Notes: generated from the letters alone by a model not told the origin. A DNA stretch of 64,000 bases from Mesorhizobium sp. WSM3859 (GCF_002295065.1 NZ_NSGG01000005.1:248001-312000); one strand, 5' to 3'. Positions 38,418-48,892 are shown, counted from the first letter of the stretch. A program made the numbers and translations.

Positions 38418-38453
38418 GAGATCTCCTGTCGGTTTCGATTATCGATAGTCGAC

Positions 38454-38473
38454 ATTGTACCGGTCGGTACAAT
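38454..38473. promoter_or_regulatory. Palindromic TetR operator for the DUF1348-tetR operon
   Basis: A perfect 20-bp palindrome (ATTGTACCGGTCGGTACAAT), 37 bases upstream of the DUF1348 start. On the minus strand a TTGACT -35 box adjoins it, and its right arm contains TACAAT, a good -10, so a bound repressor would cover the promoter. Confidence 0.75.
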
Positions 38474-38519
38474 GAGTCAACATAGCTTTTGTTCTTTGCG
38501 ACATCTCGGGCGGCTGGAC

Positions 38520-39110
38520 TTATCGAATCTCGGTTTTCAGCCTTTCAAAGGCATCCCGGACATATCCTTCCAGCGGATGCCTGGCATGTTGCTGCTGCCA
38601 TGTCTCCACGGCCAGGCGCAACGCGACGACCGCCACCAGGGCGACCAGTCGCAGACTGTCGCGGGCCTGGTCCGGCCGCAACTCGCATAACCCGTCGAAG
38701 ATGGCTTGCTCGAGCTGCAGGTAGCCTGCGTGCGTGCGCGAGCGCAGCGTCTTGCTTTCTCGCATGAGTTTGGCGGTCGCCATCATTTCTGATGCCTGGA
38801 AGCTGCCGGCAAGATTGAGCAATGCGCCGCGGGCGATGTCCATCGTCGATCCGGTTGGCGGCTCGGCAAGGATCAACGCTTTGACCATGCTTGCGTAGTT
38901 GCCCAGAGTCGCAAGCAGCACCTCGTCCTTGCTCTGGAAATAGTGGAAGAACGTCCGGCGCGAGATGCCGGCGGCGGCAGCTATCTCGTCGAGCGTGGTC
39001 GCGTCATAGCCATTGGCCAGGAAAGCTTTCAGGCCGGCGTCGGCGATGCGGCGGGATGTTTCCCGCCGCTTCCGCTCGCGCAGGCCTTCTGGTTTTGGCG
39101 CATCGTTCAT
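38520..39110 (-). CDS. TetR/AcrR-family transcriptional regulator
   Basis: 196 residues with the HTH GYDATTLDEIAAAAGISRRTFFHYFQSKDEVL. The C-terminal domain is alpha-helical with no recognisable ligand signature. It is divergent from the DUF3313 lipoprotein gene; a 17-bp palindrome lies in the shared promoter at 39209-39225, which suggests it represses the lipoprotein-methyltransferase operon and itself. Confidence 0.92.
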   Translation of the reverse strand: MNDAPKPEGLRERKRRETSRRIADAGLKAFLANGYDATTLDEIAAAAGISRRTFFHYFQSKDEVLLATLGNYASMVKALILAEPPTGSTMDIARGALLNLAGSFQASEMMATAKLMRESKTLRSRTHAGYLQLEQAIFDGLCELRPDQARDSLRLVALVAVVALRLAVETWQQQHARHPLEGYVRDAFERLKTEIR

Positions 39111-39200
39111 GGAGCGCTCCTGCCATGACCGCTCCCCGGATGCGACAGGAAATTTGGCGCATATTCAAGTCCCGTCATTGCGCCTCGCCATAATGACGCC

Positions 39201-39231
39201 ATCAATTTATTGCACTGAGTGCAATTATTGA
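39201..39231. promoter_or_regulatory. Palindromic operator between tetR and the DUF3313 gene
   Basis: ATTGCACT G AGTGCAAT (39209-39225) is a perfect dyad. It is flanked by a second pair, ATCAAT (39201-39206) and ATTGAT (39227-39232 region). It lies about 50 bases before the lipoprotein start and about 90 bases before the tetR start. Confidence 0.72.
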
Positions 39232-39276
39232 TGCTCCCCAACACGCCCCGCCGGGCACACCCATGCAGAGGCATCC

Positions 39277-40191
39277 ATGGCAGCTTGCTTGCGTTCCCGT
39301 CGCGAGGCTCACATCGGTCGCGGCCTGGCCGATCGGCGCGCTTGCCGCGCCGACCATCGCATAATATGGCCGTTTGTGCTGGTCTTGAGCATGCTCGCGG
39401 TCGGCTGCGCGTCCGCGCCGCTGGATCAGGTGGGCTCGCTGCAATCCTATGACGAGCTGAAACCGTCGGACGGTTGGTTGGCCCGCTCGCTGATGCGGGT
39501 GAGCAAGGACGACGTGCTTGCGGCAAAAACCGTTCGGATCATTCCGACGGGCTTTTCACCGCCCGCCGCTGGAAAATCGACATTGACGCCGGCGCAACGC
39601 GGCCTGATCGCCAATGCCGTCGACAGGACCCTCTGCTCCGGCCTCAGCCAGCGCTTTCAAGTGGTCGCCCTGACCGAGCCGGCCGACCTGACGGTCCACG
39701 CAATGGTAACGCATGCGACGCCGACGAATGCGCTGGCGGTGGGCGTGTCGAAGGTCGCGTCCACCGCGGTTTCCGTCGCGCTGCCCGAAATGCGTATTCC
39801 GGTTCCGCGCCTGCCGATCGGATTGGGCAGCCTGTCGCTTGAAGCCGAAGCGGTTGGTGACAACGGCAAGCAGGCGGCGGCCATGATCTGGGGGCGTGGC
39901 GCGAACGCCCTGCTGGATTCGGGCCGGGTCGCGCGCGAGGGCGACGCCTACGACCTGGCGGCGAAATTCGGCCAAGATTTCAGCAAGCTCCTGGTCACCG
40001 GCAAGACGCCCTTCGGCACGCTGCCGTCGCTCCCGACCAGGGCGGAGATGCGCGCCATGCTCGGCAGGGAGCCGAAATACCCGGCCTGCAAGGCATTCGG
40101 CAAATCACCCGGACTGGTCGGCTTTGTCGGCGATCGGATGGGACTGCCGCCGGCCTGGACCGACAAGGGAGCCGCGCTGCGCAACGATTGA
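39277..40191 (+). CDS. DUF3313 lipoprotein
   Basis: 304 residues. After a basic leader, a hydrophobic stretch ends in a lipobox, MLAVGCAS, predicting a lipid-anchored envelope protein. The mature part shows the DUF3313 pattern (LDQVGSLQSYDELKPSDG and AEAVGDNGKQAAAMIWGRGA). Its function is unknown. The first 35 residues are unusually arginine-rich for a signal region, so an internal start cannot be excluded. A methyltransferase-like membrane protein follows within 11 bases. Confidence 0.82.
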   Translation: MAACLRSRREAHIGRGLADRRACRADHRIIWPFVLVLSMLAVGCASAPLDQVGSLQSYDELKPSDGWLARSLMRVSKDDVLAAKTVRIIPTGFSPPAAGKSTLTPAQRGLIANAVDRTLCSGLSQRFQVVALTEPADLTVHAMVTHATPTNALAVGVSKVASTAVSVALPEMRIPVPRLPIGLGSLSLEAEAVGDNGKQAAAMIWGRGANALLDSGRVAREGDAYDLAAKFGQDFSKLLVTGKTPFGTLPSLPTRAEMRAMLGREPKYPACKAFGKSPGLVGFVGDRMGLPPAWTDKGAALRND

Positions 40192-40201
40192 GGCGATGCA
40201 A

Positions 40202-40849
40202 ATGCAGAAGAAGTCCCCGATGCCGCTTTCCGCGCCGGTTTTTCAACAAGGCAGAAGGATACGCTTCCTTTGGCTGGCTGCTCCCGTCCTCCTGGCGCCG
40301 GGCCTGCTTGCGGAGAGCGGCTGGTCGCAAGGCAGCACCTTTCGCGAAGTGCTGGAATTTGCGGGTACCGTGCTGATCCTCATCTGCATCGGCGGCCGCT
40401 GCTGGGCATCGCTGTATGTTGGCGGACGCAAGAACCGTGAGCTCGTCACGACCGGCCCCTATGCCTATACGCGCAACCCGCTCTATTTCTTCTCGGCCCT
40501 TGGGTTGGCAGGCGTCGGGCTGACATTCGGGTCGCTGATCCTTTCGGCGTTTCTCTTTGTCTTCGCCTGCCTGGTCTTTTCCTATGTCGCGGCGCGCGAA
40601 GTGGTCGCGCTGGATGCCATCTTTGGCGAGCCCTATCGGCGCTATCGTCGCAGCGTACCGGCCTTCTTTCCCCGCCTGCGGCGCGATGACGACGATGTCC
40701 TGAGCCCGTCTCCCGTCACCTTCGACGCGGTGGCGCTGAAGCGGACCGCCATCGACGGCTCCTACTTCCTTGCGGCGATACTCGCGGTCGAATTGCTCGG
40801 CTGGTTCCAGTCGGCAGGGCTGGTGACGCCGATGTTCCGATTGTTTTGA
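40202..40849 (+). CDS. Isoprenylcysteine carboxyl methyltransferase-like membrane protein
   Basis: About 215 residues with four to five membrane helices. The TTGPYAYTRNPLYFFS and YRRYRRSVPAFFPR motifs match the ICMT/PEMT-type membrane methyltransferases. The ATG at 40202 has a GAGG site 8 bases away; an ATG at 40196 is too close to it. It is in an operon with the DUF3313 lipoprotein, and its stop abuts the convergent mutS stop. The substrate is unknown, possibly a lipid. Confidence 0.82.
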   Translation: MQKKSPMPLSAPVFQQGRRIRFLWLAAPVLLAPGLLAESGWSQGSTFREVLEFAGTVLILICIGGRCWASLYVGGRKNRELVTTGPYAYTRNPLYFFSALGLAGVGLTFGSLILSAFLFVFACLVFSYVAAREVVALDAIFGEPYRRYRRSVPAFFPRLRRDDDDVLSPSPVTFDAVALKRTAIDGSYFLAAILAVELLGWFQSAGLVTPMFRLF

Positions 40850-43582
40850 TTACCGGCTCGCCAGTCCCTTCAGCCGGTAGAGTGCCTCCAGCGCCTCGCG
40901 CGGCGTCATCTCGTCGGGATTGATCGCGCCGAGCGCTTCGCCCAGCGCATCGCTTTTTGCCGGTTTCGGGGCTTCGCGCTTCACCGCCACTGAAAATAGC
41001 GGCAGGTCGTCGACCAACCGGTTGGTCTTGCCCGAAACCTCGCCCTCTTCCAGCTGATGCAGCACTTCCTTGGCGCGGGCGACGACCGCTTCCGGAAGGC
41101 CGGCCAGCCGCGCCACCTGCACGCCGTAGGAACGGTCGGCCGCACCTTTGCCGACCTCGTGCAGGAAGACGACATCGCCTTCCCATTCCTTGACCCGCAT
41201 GGTGACGTTGTGGAGACGGGGGAGCTTGCCCGCCAGCGCCGTCATCTCGTGGAAATGCGTGGCGAAAATCGCCCGGCAGCGGTTCTTTTCGTGCAGATAT
41301 TCGACCGCCGCCCAGGCGATCGACAACCCATCGAAGGTCGCCGTGCCGCGGCCGATCTCGTCGAGGATCACCAGCGCCCGCTCGCCGGCCTGGTTGAGGA
41401 TCGCCGCCGTCTCGACCATCTCGACCATGAAGGTCGAGCGGCCGCGCGCCAGGTCGTCCGAGGCGCCGACGCGCGAGAACAGGCGATCGACGACGCCGAT
41501 ATGGGCGCTTTGCGCCGGCACGAAGGAGCCGGTCTGGGCAAGGATGGCGATCAGTGCGTTTTGCCTGAGGAATGTCGATTTACCGCCCATATTGGGGCCG
41601 GTGAGCAGCCAGATGGCGCCGGCTTTTGCCCCGCCCTCAGGCGACAGGTCGCAATCATTGGCGACGAACGGACCTTCGCCGGAACGTCTGAGCGCCTGTT
41701 CGACCACCGGATGGCGCCCGCCAACAATCTCGAAGGCGAGGCCGGCATCGACCAGTGGCCGGCACCATCCCTCGCTTTCGGACAAGAGCGCCAATGCCGC
41801 CGACACGTCCAGAGCGGCAAGCGCTTCCGCCCCGGCGCGGATGCTGTCCGCCGCACCCACTACTTCCGCGGTCAGCCGGTCGAAGGCGGCGAGCTCGATG
41901 CCGAGCGCTTTGTCGGCGGCGTTGGCGATCTTCGATTCCAGCTCCGCCAGTTCCGTCGTGGTGAAGCGCATGGCGTTGGCCATGGTCTGGCGATGGATGA
42001 AGCGCGCCTTGGCGGCGTCGCTGCCGGTCATGATCGAGTGATGGTTGGCGGTCACCTCGATGTAATAGCCGAGCACATTGTTGTGCCGGATCTTCAGCGA
42101 GCGGATGCCGGTTTCCTCGATCAGCGAGCGCTCCAGTCCCGCGATCACTTTTCGCGATTCGTCGCGCAGCGCCCGCATCTCGTCGAGCTCGGCGTGATAG
42201 CCGGTGCGCACGAAGCCGCCGTCGCGCCTGATCAGCGGCAGCTCGTCGTCGAGCGCTTCGCTGAGATGGCGGGCAAGCGCCTCGGGCAAGGCCTTGATCG
42301 CGGCCAGCGCCGCAGCGAGTTCGGCGGGCAGGGCGGCGGCCGCGAACAATTCGGCGATCGCGCGGGCCGCCTCGAAGCCGGCGCGCAGCGCGCCGAGGTC
42401 GCGCGGTCCGCCGCGGTTGAGCGCCAGCCTGGATAGCGCCCTCGGCATGTCGGCGACACTTTTCAGGCTCGCCCGCAAGCCTTGGCAGAGCCGCGTTTCG
42501 GAGCGGAAGAAGGAGACCGAATCCAGCCGGGCGGCAATCGCTGCCGGGTCGGTCAGCGGCGCCATCAGCCGGTCGGCGAGCAAGCGCGCCCCGCCGCCGG
42601 TCACCGTACGGTCGATCGCCTTGAACAGCGAGCCGTCGCGGCTGCCGGAGAGCGTGCGCAGCAGTTCGAGATTGGCGCGCGTCGCCGGGTCGATGAACAG
42701 CGTCGAGCCCTGCTCCTCGCGCTCGGGACGCGACAGCGGCGGGCGTTCCGCTTTTTGCGTCTTTTCGACGTAAGCGATGGCGCCGGAAATCGCCGACAGT
42801 TCGGCGCGCGAGAAGGTGCCGAAACTGTCGGGCGTCGCGACCTCGAAGAAGCGCGCGATGCGGCTTGTGGCGGAGGCCGAATCGAACAGCGAAGGCGGCT
42901 GCGGGTTGGCGACCCGGCCGAGCACATCGAAGACCGGCCTGAGCTCCGGATCGTGGAAGACCGGCTCGGCGACGATCAATTCGCGCGGGTCGACGCGAAA
43001 AATGTCGGCAAGCAGCCGTTCGGCGCTCGTCTCGGCGACGCGGAAGGCGCCGGTCGAAATGTCGATCCAGGCCAAGGCAAAGCCGGCCTGGCTGGCCGCG
43101 CCGCCTTTCACGCGGCCGAGCGCCATCAGGAAACTTGATTCCGAGGGCGCAAGCAGCTTGTCCTCGGTGATGGTGCCCGGTGTGACCAGCCGCACCACGT
43201 CGCGCCGCACCACGGATTTGGATCCGCGTTTCTTAGCTTCGGCCGGATCCTCGATCTGCTCGCAGACGGCGACGCGAAAACCCTGCGCGATCAGCTTTTG
43301 CAGATAGTCGTCCGCCGCATGCACCGGCACGCCGCACATCGGGATGTCGTGCCCCTGGTGCTTGCCGCGCTTGGTCAAAACGATGCCGAGGGCCTGGCTC
43401 GCCTTCTCCGCGTCGTCGAAGAACAGCTCGTAGAAATCGCCCATGCGGTAAAACAAAAGCGAGTCAGGGTTCGCCGCCTTGATCTCGATATATTGCTCCA
43501 TCATCGGTGTGACGCCGCCGGTGGCGGGCGCAGGCGTCGTCGTCTCCTGAGCGTCTGTGTCGGTCGGCATGTGCATGTTCAT
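40850..43582 (-). CDS. mutS: DNA mismatch repair protein MutS
   Basis: 910 residues. The mismatch-binding domain carries the Phe-x-Glu-type motif region near the N-terminus ([33 protein letters not shown]). The C-terminal ATPase has Walker [15 protein letters not shown] and Walker [17 protein letters not shown], and the C-terminal helix includes [14 protein letters not shown]. It recognises mismatches and recruits MutL. It is transcribed divergently from the glycosyltransferase at 43744. Confidence 0.97.
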   Translation of the reverse strand: MNMHMPTDTDAQETTTPAPATGGVTPMMEQYIEIKAANPDSLLFYRMGDFYELFFDDAEKASQALGIVLTKRGKHQGHDIPMCGVPVHAADDYLQKLIAQGFRVAVCEQIEDPAEAKKRGSKSVVRRDVVRLVTPGTITEDKLLAPSESSFLMALGRVKGGAASQAGFALAWIDISTGAFRVAETSAERLLADIFRVDPRELIVAEPVFHDPELRPVFDVLGRVANPQPPSLFDSASATSRIARFFEVATPDSFGTFSRAELSAISGAIAYVEKTQKAERPPLSRPEREEQGSTLFIDPATRANLELLRTLSGSRDGSLFKAIDRTVTGGGARLLADRLMAPLTDPAAIAARLDSVSFFRSETRLCQGLRASLKSVADMPRALSRLALNRGGPRDLGALRAGFEAARAIAELFAAAALPAELAAALAAIKALPEALARHLSEALDDELPLIRRDGGFVRTGYHAELDEMRALRDESRKVIAGLERSLIEETGIRSLKIRHNNVLGYYIEVTANHHSIMTGSDAAKARFIHRQTMANAMRFTTTELAELESKIANAADKALGIELAAFDRLTAEVVGAADSIRAGAEALAALDVSAALALLSESEGWCRPLVDAGLAFEIVGGRHPVVEQALRRSGEGPFVANDCDLSPEGGAKAGAIWLLTGPNMGGKSTFLRQNALIAILAQTGSFVPAQSAHIGVVDRLFSRVGASDDLARGRSTFMVEMVETAAILNQAGERALVILDEIGRGTATFDGLSIAWAAVEYLHEKNRCRAIFATHFHEMTALAGKLPRLHNVTMRVKEWEGDVVFLHEVGKGAADRSYGVQVARLAGLPEAVVARAKEVLHQLEEGEVSGKTNRLVDDLPLFSVAVKREAPKPAKSDALGEALGAINPDEMTPREALEALYRLKGLASR

Positions 43583-43743
43583 GCCCGGACGCTAGCAGAA
43601 CTGGCAGCCCGGTTTAATGCCGTCGGCGCGAAAAGCAGGGGAAGACTGGGCGGTTGCCGTCATCAGCAGGACAGGGTGCGGAAGGAATGTTGCCTCATGC
43701 CGTCGGCCGACATATGGATCGCCGGCAGGAGAAGGGCGGGACG

Positions 43744-44931
43744 ATGAAGAAGGACGGGCACGAGACGTTCGAGGAAATGGTCGGCCCCGCCGGCTCGCCG
43801 CTCGGCCGTATTAGGCTTCTTGCCACTAACCGGTCCAACCGAACCAGAACCAAAATCAAGGCGTGGACGCGGATACGGTTGCCCTTCATCCTTCCGGCGC
43901 GCGGGCCGCTTTCAGACCTCGATGGCAGCATCGACATGCCTCTTCACATTTTCAATCGCGATCCGTTGATCCTCTATGTACCTGTCGGCGGCAGGCGCCC
44001 GCTCTACGCTCTGGCCGCCTTCTGCCGACGCCTTGCGCCACGGCGCGCTACCTTCCTTCTGATGCCGAACTGGACGCTGGAGCGGCTTGCCGTCATCGAG
44101 CAGATACGCAAGGATCTCGCCTGGTTCGCCAGAGTTTGCCCCAAACACGAGCTGATCTTCCTCTGCAACACAGAAGAGGAGCGACGCCTGATTACAGGCG
44201 TTGGCGGCAAAGCGATCTTCTCCAACCACAATCTGATGATTTCGGAAGACGTCTTCCGGCCGCTGCCGGACGTGCCGGTCGAGTACGATGCCGTCTACAA
44301 CGGCCGCATCTCGCACACCAAGCGGCACTATCTCGCTTTCGAGATCGAAAAACTGGTCCATGTGACGTCCTCGATCGGCGAATTGCCGCCGGCCGGCGAC
44401 CGCGCCTTCATCCGCCGCCTGCAGGCGCAATCGCCGCTTCACAGCATCGCCAATCCGCTCGTTGATGGCCTGCCCGGCAGGTTGACCTCCGCCGAGGTCA
44501 ACCATGTCTACAACCAGGCCGCGGTCGGCCTGTGCCTGTCCGCCGTCGAAGGGGCGATGTATTCCAGCATGGAGTATCTGCTGGCTGGGTTACCGATCGT
44601 CTCGACACCGAGCATCGGCGGGCGCGACGTCTATTTCGATCCGGACTATTGCATGATCGTCGAGCCGGAGCCGGCCGCGATCCGCCGCGCGGTCGAGCGG
44701 CTTCGCGACCGCGCCATACCGCGGGAGGAGATCCGCGGCCGCACGCTTGAAAGGGTAAAGGCGGAACGGTTGGAACTGATGGCTTATCTCTCGGCGCTTA
44801 AGCAACGCAAGGGAAGCAATGATCCGCCCTTCTCCGAATGGCCGTTCGCCGGCACCTCCGGGCTGACGCGCTGGGCCCCGGTGCGCGAGCACCTGCGCGA
44901 GATTGCCGCGATCTCATCGGGCAAGATTTGA
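43744..44931 (+). CDS. Glycosyltransferase-like protein (GT4-type C-terminal region)
   Basis: 395 residues. The C-terminal half has a GT-B signature: SAVEGAMYSSMEYLLAGLPIVSTPSIGGRDVYF, equivalent to the E-x7-E nucleotide-sugar loop, followed by helices rich in basic residues. The N-terminal half is not recognised. The ATG at 43744 is preceded by GGGCGGGA. It is divergent from mutS and has no glycan-pathway neighbour here, so donor and acceptor are unknown. Confidence 0.78.
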   Translation: MKKDGHETFEEMVGPAGSPLGRIRLLATNRSNRTRTKIKAWTRIRLPFILPARGPLSDLDGSIDMPLHIFNRDPLILYVPVGGRRPLYALAAFCRRLAPRRATFLLMPNWTLERLAVIEQIRKDLAWFARVCPKHELIFLCNTEEERRLITGVGGKAIFSNHNLMISEDVFRPLPDVPVEYDAVYNGRISHTKRHYLAFEIEKLVHVTSSIGELPPAGDRAFIRRLQAQSPLHSIANPLVDGLPGRLTSAEVNHVYNQAAVGLCLSAVEGAMYSSMEYLLAGLPIVSTPSIGGRDVYFDPDYCMIVEPEPAAIRRAVERLRDRAIPREEIRGRTLERVKAERLELMAYLSALKQRKGSNDPPFSEWPFAGTSGLTRWAPVREHLREIAAISSGKI

Positions 44932-45068
44932 CTTTCGCCGGCAGCGCGTACGGACACCGTCACTTGATCGCTTGGCGGTTTACAGCGGCGGAGTATGGCC
45001 TTAAGCGGTAATTCAAAAGAATGCGCTCGCCTCAAGAGCGCGAATTGGTGAGGAAAACGTCAGGCATC

Positions 45069-47348
45069 ATGGCCAGGAAAACCGAAAGCAACGGCCCCTC
45101 CGTCAGCCCCGAGGAGGCGTTGGAATTCCACGCCATGGGGCGGCCCGGCAAGCTGGAGATCGTCGCCACCAAGCCGATGGCGACGCAACGCGATCTGAGC
45201 CTCGCCTATTCGCCGGGCGTCGCCGTTCCCGTGCGCGCCATCGCCGAGGATCCGAGCCGCGCCTTCGACTACACGACGCGCGGCAACATGGTCGCCGTCA
45301 TCTCCAACGGCACCGCCATCCTCGGCCTCGGCAATCTCGGCGCGCTGGCCTCCAAGCCGGTCATGGAGGGCAAGGCGGTGCTGTTCAAGCGCTTCGCCGA
45401 TGTCGATTCCATCGACCTCGAGGTCGATACCGAGGATGCCGACGAATTCATCAATTGCGTGCGCTTCCTCGGGCCTTCCTTCGGCGGCATCAATCTCGAG
45501 GACATCAAGGCGCCGGAATGCTTCATCATCGAGCAGCGGCTGCGCGAGCTGATGGACATTCCCGTCTTCCACGACGACCAGCATGGCACTGCCATCATCT
45601 CGGCCGCCGGGCTGATCAACGCGCTGGAGGTCACCGGCCGCGACATGAAGACCACCAAGATGGTCTGCAACGGCGCGGGCGCGGCCGGCATCGCCTGTAT
45701 CGAACTGATGAAGGCGATGGGCTTTGCGCCGGAAAATGTCATCCTGTGCGACACCAAGGGCGTCGTCTATCAGGGCCGCACCGAAGGCATGAACCAGTGG
45801 AAGTCGGCGCATGCGGTCAAGACCGAGGCGCGCAGCCTCGCCGAGGCGCTCGACGGCGCCGACGTCTTCCTCGGCCTGTCCGCCAAGGGGGCGCTCACCA
45901 CCGCCATGGTGCAGTCGATGGCGAAGAACCCGATCATCTTCGCCATGGCCAACCCCGATCCGGAGATCACGCCCGAGGAGGTGGGCGAGATCCGCACCGA
46001 CGCCATCATGGCGACCGGCCGCTCGGACTATCCGAACCAGGTCAACAACGTTTTGGGCTTCCCCTATATCTTCCGGGGCGCGCTGGATGTCCGGGCCACC
46101 ACCATCAATGACGAGATGAAGATCGCGGCGGCACGCGCGCTGGCCGAGCTGGCGCGCCAGGACGTGCCGGACGATGTCGCCGCCGCCTATCAGGGCAACC
46201 GGCCGAAATTCGGTCCCAACTACATCATCCCCGTGCCGTTCGACCCACGCCTGATCTCGGCGATCCCGCTGGCGGTCGCCAAGGCCGCGATGGAATCGGG
46301 CGTCGCGCGCAAGCCGATCCTCGATCTCGACCGCTACGCGCAGGAACTGTCCGCCCGCCGCGACCCGATCGCCTCGACCCTGCAGCGCATCTATGATCGC
46401 GTGCGCCGCCAGCCCAAGCGCATCGTCTTCGCCGAAGGCGAGGAGGAGCAGGTGATGCGCGCCGCCGTCTCCTATGTGAACCAGAAGCTCGGCACGGCGA
46501 TCCTGCTTGGCCGCGACGACGTCATCAAGGATAACGCCCGCAACGCCGGCATCGATCTCAACAAGCAGGGCATCGAGATCATCAACGCCAGGCTGTCGCG
46601 CCGCAACGGCATCTACACCGACTATCTCTACGAGCGCATGCAGCGAAAAGGCTTCCTGTTCCGCGACTGCCAGCGCCTGATCAACAACGACCGCAACCAT
46701 TTCGCCGCCTGCATGGTGGCGCTGGGCGACGCCGACGGCATCGTCACCGGCGTCACCCGCAACTATTCCACCGCGCTGGACGATGTGCGCCGCATCATCG
46801 ACGCCAAGCCCGGCCACCGCGTGATCGGCGTGTCGATCGTGCTCGCGCGCGGCAGAACCGTGCTCGTCGCCGACACCGCCGTACACGACATGCCGAACGC
46901 CGAGCAGATCGCCGACATCGCCGAGGAGGCCTCGGGTTTTGCCCGCCGCATGGGTTATGAGCCGAGGATTGCCATGCTTGCCTATTCCACCTTCGGCCAC
47001 CCGCAGGGCGAGCGCTCCGAGCGCGTGCAGGAGGCGGTACGCATCCTCGACAAGCGCCGCGTCGATTTCGAGTATGACGGCGAGATGGCGGCTGACGTGG
47101 CGCTGAACCCGCGCGCCATGGCGCAATATCCGTTCATCCGCCTGACCGGCCCGGCCAATGTCTTGATCATGCCGGCCTTCCACTCGGCCTCGATCTCGAC
47201 CAAGATGCTGCAAGAACTCGGCGGCTCGACCGTCATTGGCCCTCTACTGGTCGGCTTGAACAAGCCGGTCCAGATCGTCTCGCTCAACGCCAAAGACTCG
47301 GACATCGTCAACATGGCGGCGATCGCGGCCTATACGGCGGGGAATTGA
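45069..47348 (+). CDS. maeB: NADP-dependent malic enzyme MaeB with phosphotransacetylase-like domain
   Basis: 759 residues. The N-terminal malic enzyme part (about 1-430) includes LAYSPGVAVPV, NGTAILGLGNLGALASKPVMEGK, and dinucleotide-binding VCNGAGAAGIACI. The C-terminal part (about 445-759) resembles phosphate acetyltransferase (RIVFAEGEEEQVMRAA to the end) and is regulatory in MaeB. It converts malate to pyruvate and CO2, important in dicarboxylate-fed rhizobia. The start is the ATG at 45069. Confidence 0.96.
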   Translation: MARKTESNGPSVSPEEALEFHAMGRPGKLEIVATKPMATQRDLSLAYSPGVAVPVRAIAEDPSRAFDYTTRGNMVAVISNGTAILGLGNLGALASKPVMEGKAVLFKRFADVDSIDLEVDTEDADEFINCVRFLGPSFGGINLEDIKAPECFIIEQRLRELMDIPVFHDDQHGTAIISAAGLINALEVTGRDMKTTKMVCNGAGAAGIACIELMKAMGFAPENVILCDTKGVVYQGRTEGMNQWKSAHAVKTEARSLAEALDGADVFLGLSAKGALTTAMVQSMAKNPIIFAMANPDPEITPEEVGEIRTDAIMATGRSDYPNQVNNVLGFPYIFRGALDVRATTINDEMKIAAARALAELARQDVPDDVAAAYQGNRPKFGPNYIIPVPFDPRLISAIPLAVAKAAMESGVARKPILDLDRYAQELSARRDPIASTLQRIYDRVRRQPKRIVFAEGEEEQVMRAAVSYVNQKLGTAILLGRDDVIKDNARNAGIDLNKQGIEIINARLSRRNGIYTDYLYERMQRKGFLFRDCQRLINNDRNHFAACMVALGDADGIVTGVTRNYSTALDDVRRIIDAKPGHRVIGVSIVLARGRTVLVADTAVHDMPNAEQIADIAEEASGFARRMGYEPRIAMLAYSTFGHPQGERSERVQEAVRILDKRRVDFEYDGEMAADVALNPRAMAQYPFIRLTGPANVLIMPAFHSASISTKMLQELGGSTVIGPLLVGLNKPVQIVSLNAKDSDIVNMAAIAAYTAGN

Positions 47349-47387
47349 CGGGCCGGCGCAACGGCTTCTCGGCCGATCCAAATGGCA

Positions 47388-47420
47388 AAAGGCCCGCGGC
47401 GATGCCGCGGGCCTTTCGGT
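47388..47420 (+). terminator. Bidirectional terminator between maeB and the porin gene
   Basis: 13-bp arms AAAGGCCCGCGGC (47388-47400) and GCCGCGGGCCTTT (47404-47416) with a 3-base loop. A/T ends on both sides allow it to serve maeB and the convergent porin transcript, whose stop is 22 bases away. Confidence 0.85.
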
Positions 47421-47437
47421 TGGGCCTGCAGGGTCGA

Positions 47438-48600
47438 TCAGAAATTGCGCTGGGAGCGGACGATGCCGCCGACGCTGTCTTTCTTGTCGGCCTTGGTCCA
47501 ATTGCCGAACGGGGTGCCGTCGTCGAAGTGGCCGAAGTGATCCCAGTCAACTTCGGTCGTGATCGTGAAGCCCGGGACAATGGTGTAGGCGACGTTTGCC
47601 GCCAACGCATAGTTCTTGTCGTCGTCGGCGGATGCCTGGACATTGAAGGACGTCTTGTCGTTGAACTTGTAGGTGCCGCCACCCCATACAGCCCAGTTGC
47701 CGCCCCATGGCTTGTAGAAGCCGCGCCCGTGGGCATCGATTGCGTTGCCCGCATCGTCGCTCAGGTTGTCGTCGGTGCCGTAGCCGGCCATGATGAACAG
47801 GGATAGTTCCTTGTTGACGTTGACATCGAGGCGAACCTTGCCGGCCACTTCCTCGTAATTGCTGTCATAGGCGACGACGCCAGTGAGCGCGCCCCACTCG
47901 CCCTTGTACTTCAGGCCGCCGACGACGTGCGGAACATAGCTGTCGATGGTGCCGGTGACACCGGAGCCTTCTTCGAGCGAGACGACACCCGAGAAGCCGC
48001 TGCCGGCGTCGAAATAGTAGCTGACGACATTGGTGTCCTTGATGCCATACGGGATGATCGTGTCCTGGATGACATTGCCGGCATAACCGATGAACTGGTC
48101 ATAAGGCGTCTCATCCTTACCGACGCGCAAGCCGCCGAGCTGGATCCAGGCGAAATGCAGGTCGGTCGCCTTGTTGGCGGCGGGATTGTTGTCGACGTTG
48201 CCGCGTGCATCGGTGACGAGGTTTCTGTCACCGAAATTAAAGCGTGTTTCGGTGTAGGTCTTCAACGTGCCGAGTTCGGTTTCCTGGCCGGTCCAGGTCT
48301 TCAGCGTGAAGCGGGTGTTCTTATACCAGGTGTTCTGGACATCACCGTCTTGGACGTCGACGCTCTTGGGCCGTCAAACGAGCCGACATCGCCGACGCCC
48401 GCGTCATAGCGGACATAGCCGCCGATGCGCAGGCAGGTCTCGGTGCCGGGTATGTAGAAGTAACCCGCGCCATAGACGTCGCAGATCTTCACATATTCGG
48501 CCGGTTCTGGCTCGGCAACGGTCACCGCGTCGGCGGCGCGGGCGCCCGAAACTGCGATCAGGGCCGCAGCGGAGCCGAGAAGAAGGCTCTTGATGTTCAT
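47438..48600 (-). pseudogene. Rhizobial outer-membrane porin, frameshifted
   Basis: From the ATG at 48600 the first frame encodes a signal peptide (cut after ARA, about residue 22) and the conserved porin start, ending in [16 protein letters not shown]. It then runs to an early stop at 48301. From about 48370 a second frame continues with [21 protein letters not shown] and the complete barrel, ending in the C-terminal aromatic NF expected of outer-membrane proteins. The total of 1163 bases is one short of a multiple of three, so a single base is missing near 48365-48375, next to a C run. If real, the porin is inactive; a base-call error in a homopolymer is a good alternative. Confidence 0.8.
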
Positions 48601-48873
48601 TTTCTTGAATCTCCAGTCAAAGGTTCAAGACAGGCCTGACATGCCGTTCGGCTTTTGCCACCCCCGTCCCCATCGTTGAAAAAGTACGCGCACCGGCGCC
48701 GCTTCTTCGCTGTGGACATGGCCCAATCGGCGGTCGCGCACAACAGAGATTGTGTCGGAAAGGCGACATTTTGACTCTTATAAAGGTCTTGTTGCCCAAA
48801 TATCACGTCATATATTTGTAAAATTGGGACAAATTGCACACTTTATACAATCGAAACACCAAAGAATCTCGGG

Positions 48874-48892
48874 AATGTGCCAAATGTGCCAA
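48874..48892 (-). promoter_or_regulatory. Tandem 9-mer upstream of the porin gene
   Basis: On the minus strand TTGGCACAT occurs twice in direct tandem (48892-48874), about 275 bases before the porin start. The whole 48601-48971 gap is AT-rich compared with the genome and holds no convincing gene; a long leader and promoter for the porin is the simplest reading. The tandem could be a regulator site. Confidence 0.4.

Noticed and set aside
45060..47213. 717-codon minus-strand frame opposite maeB
   Set aside because: maeB is complete with all motifs; the opposite frame is a histidine/aspartate/arginine-rich shadow.
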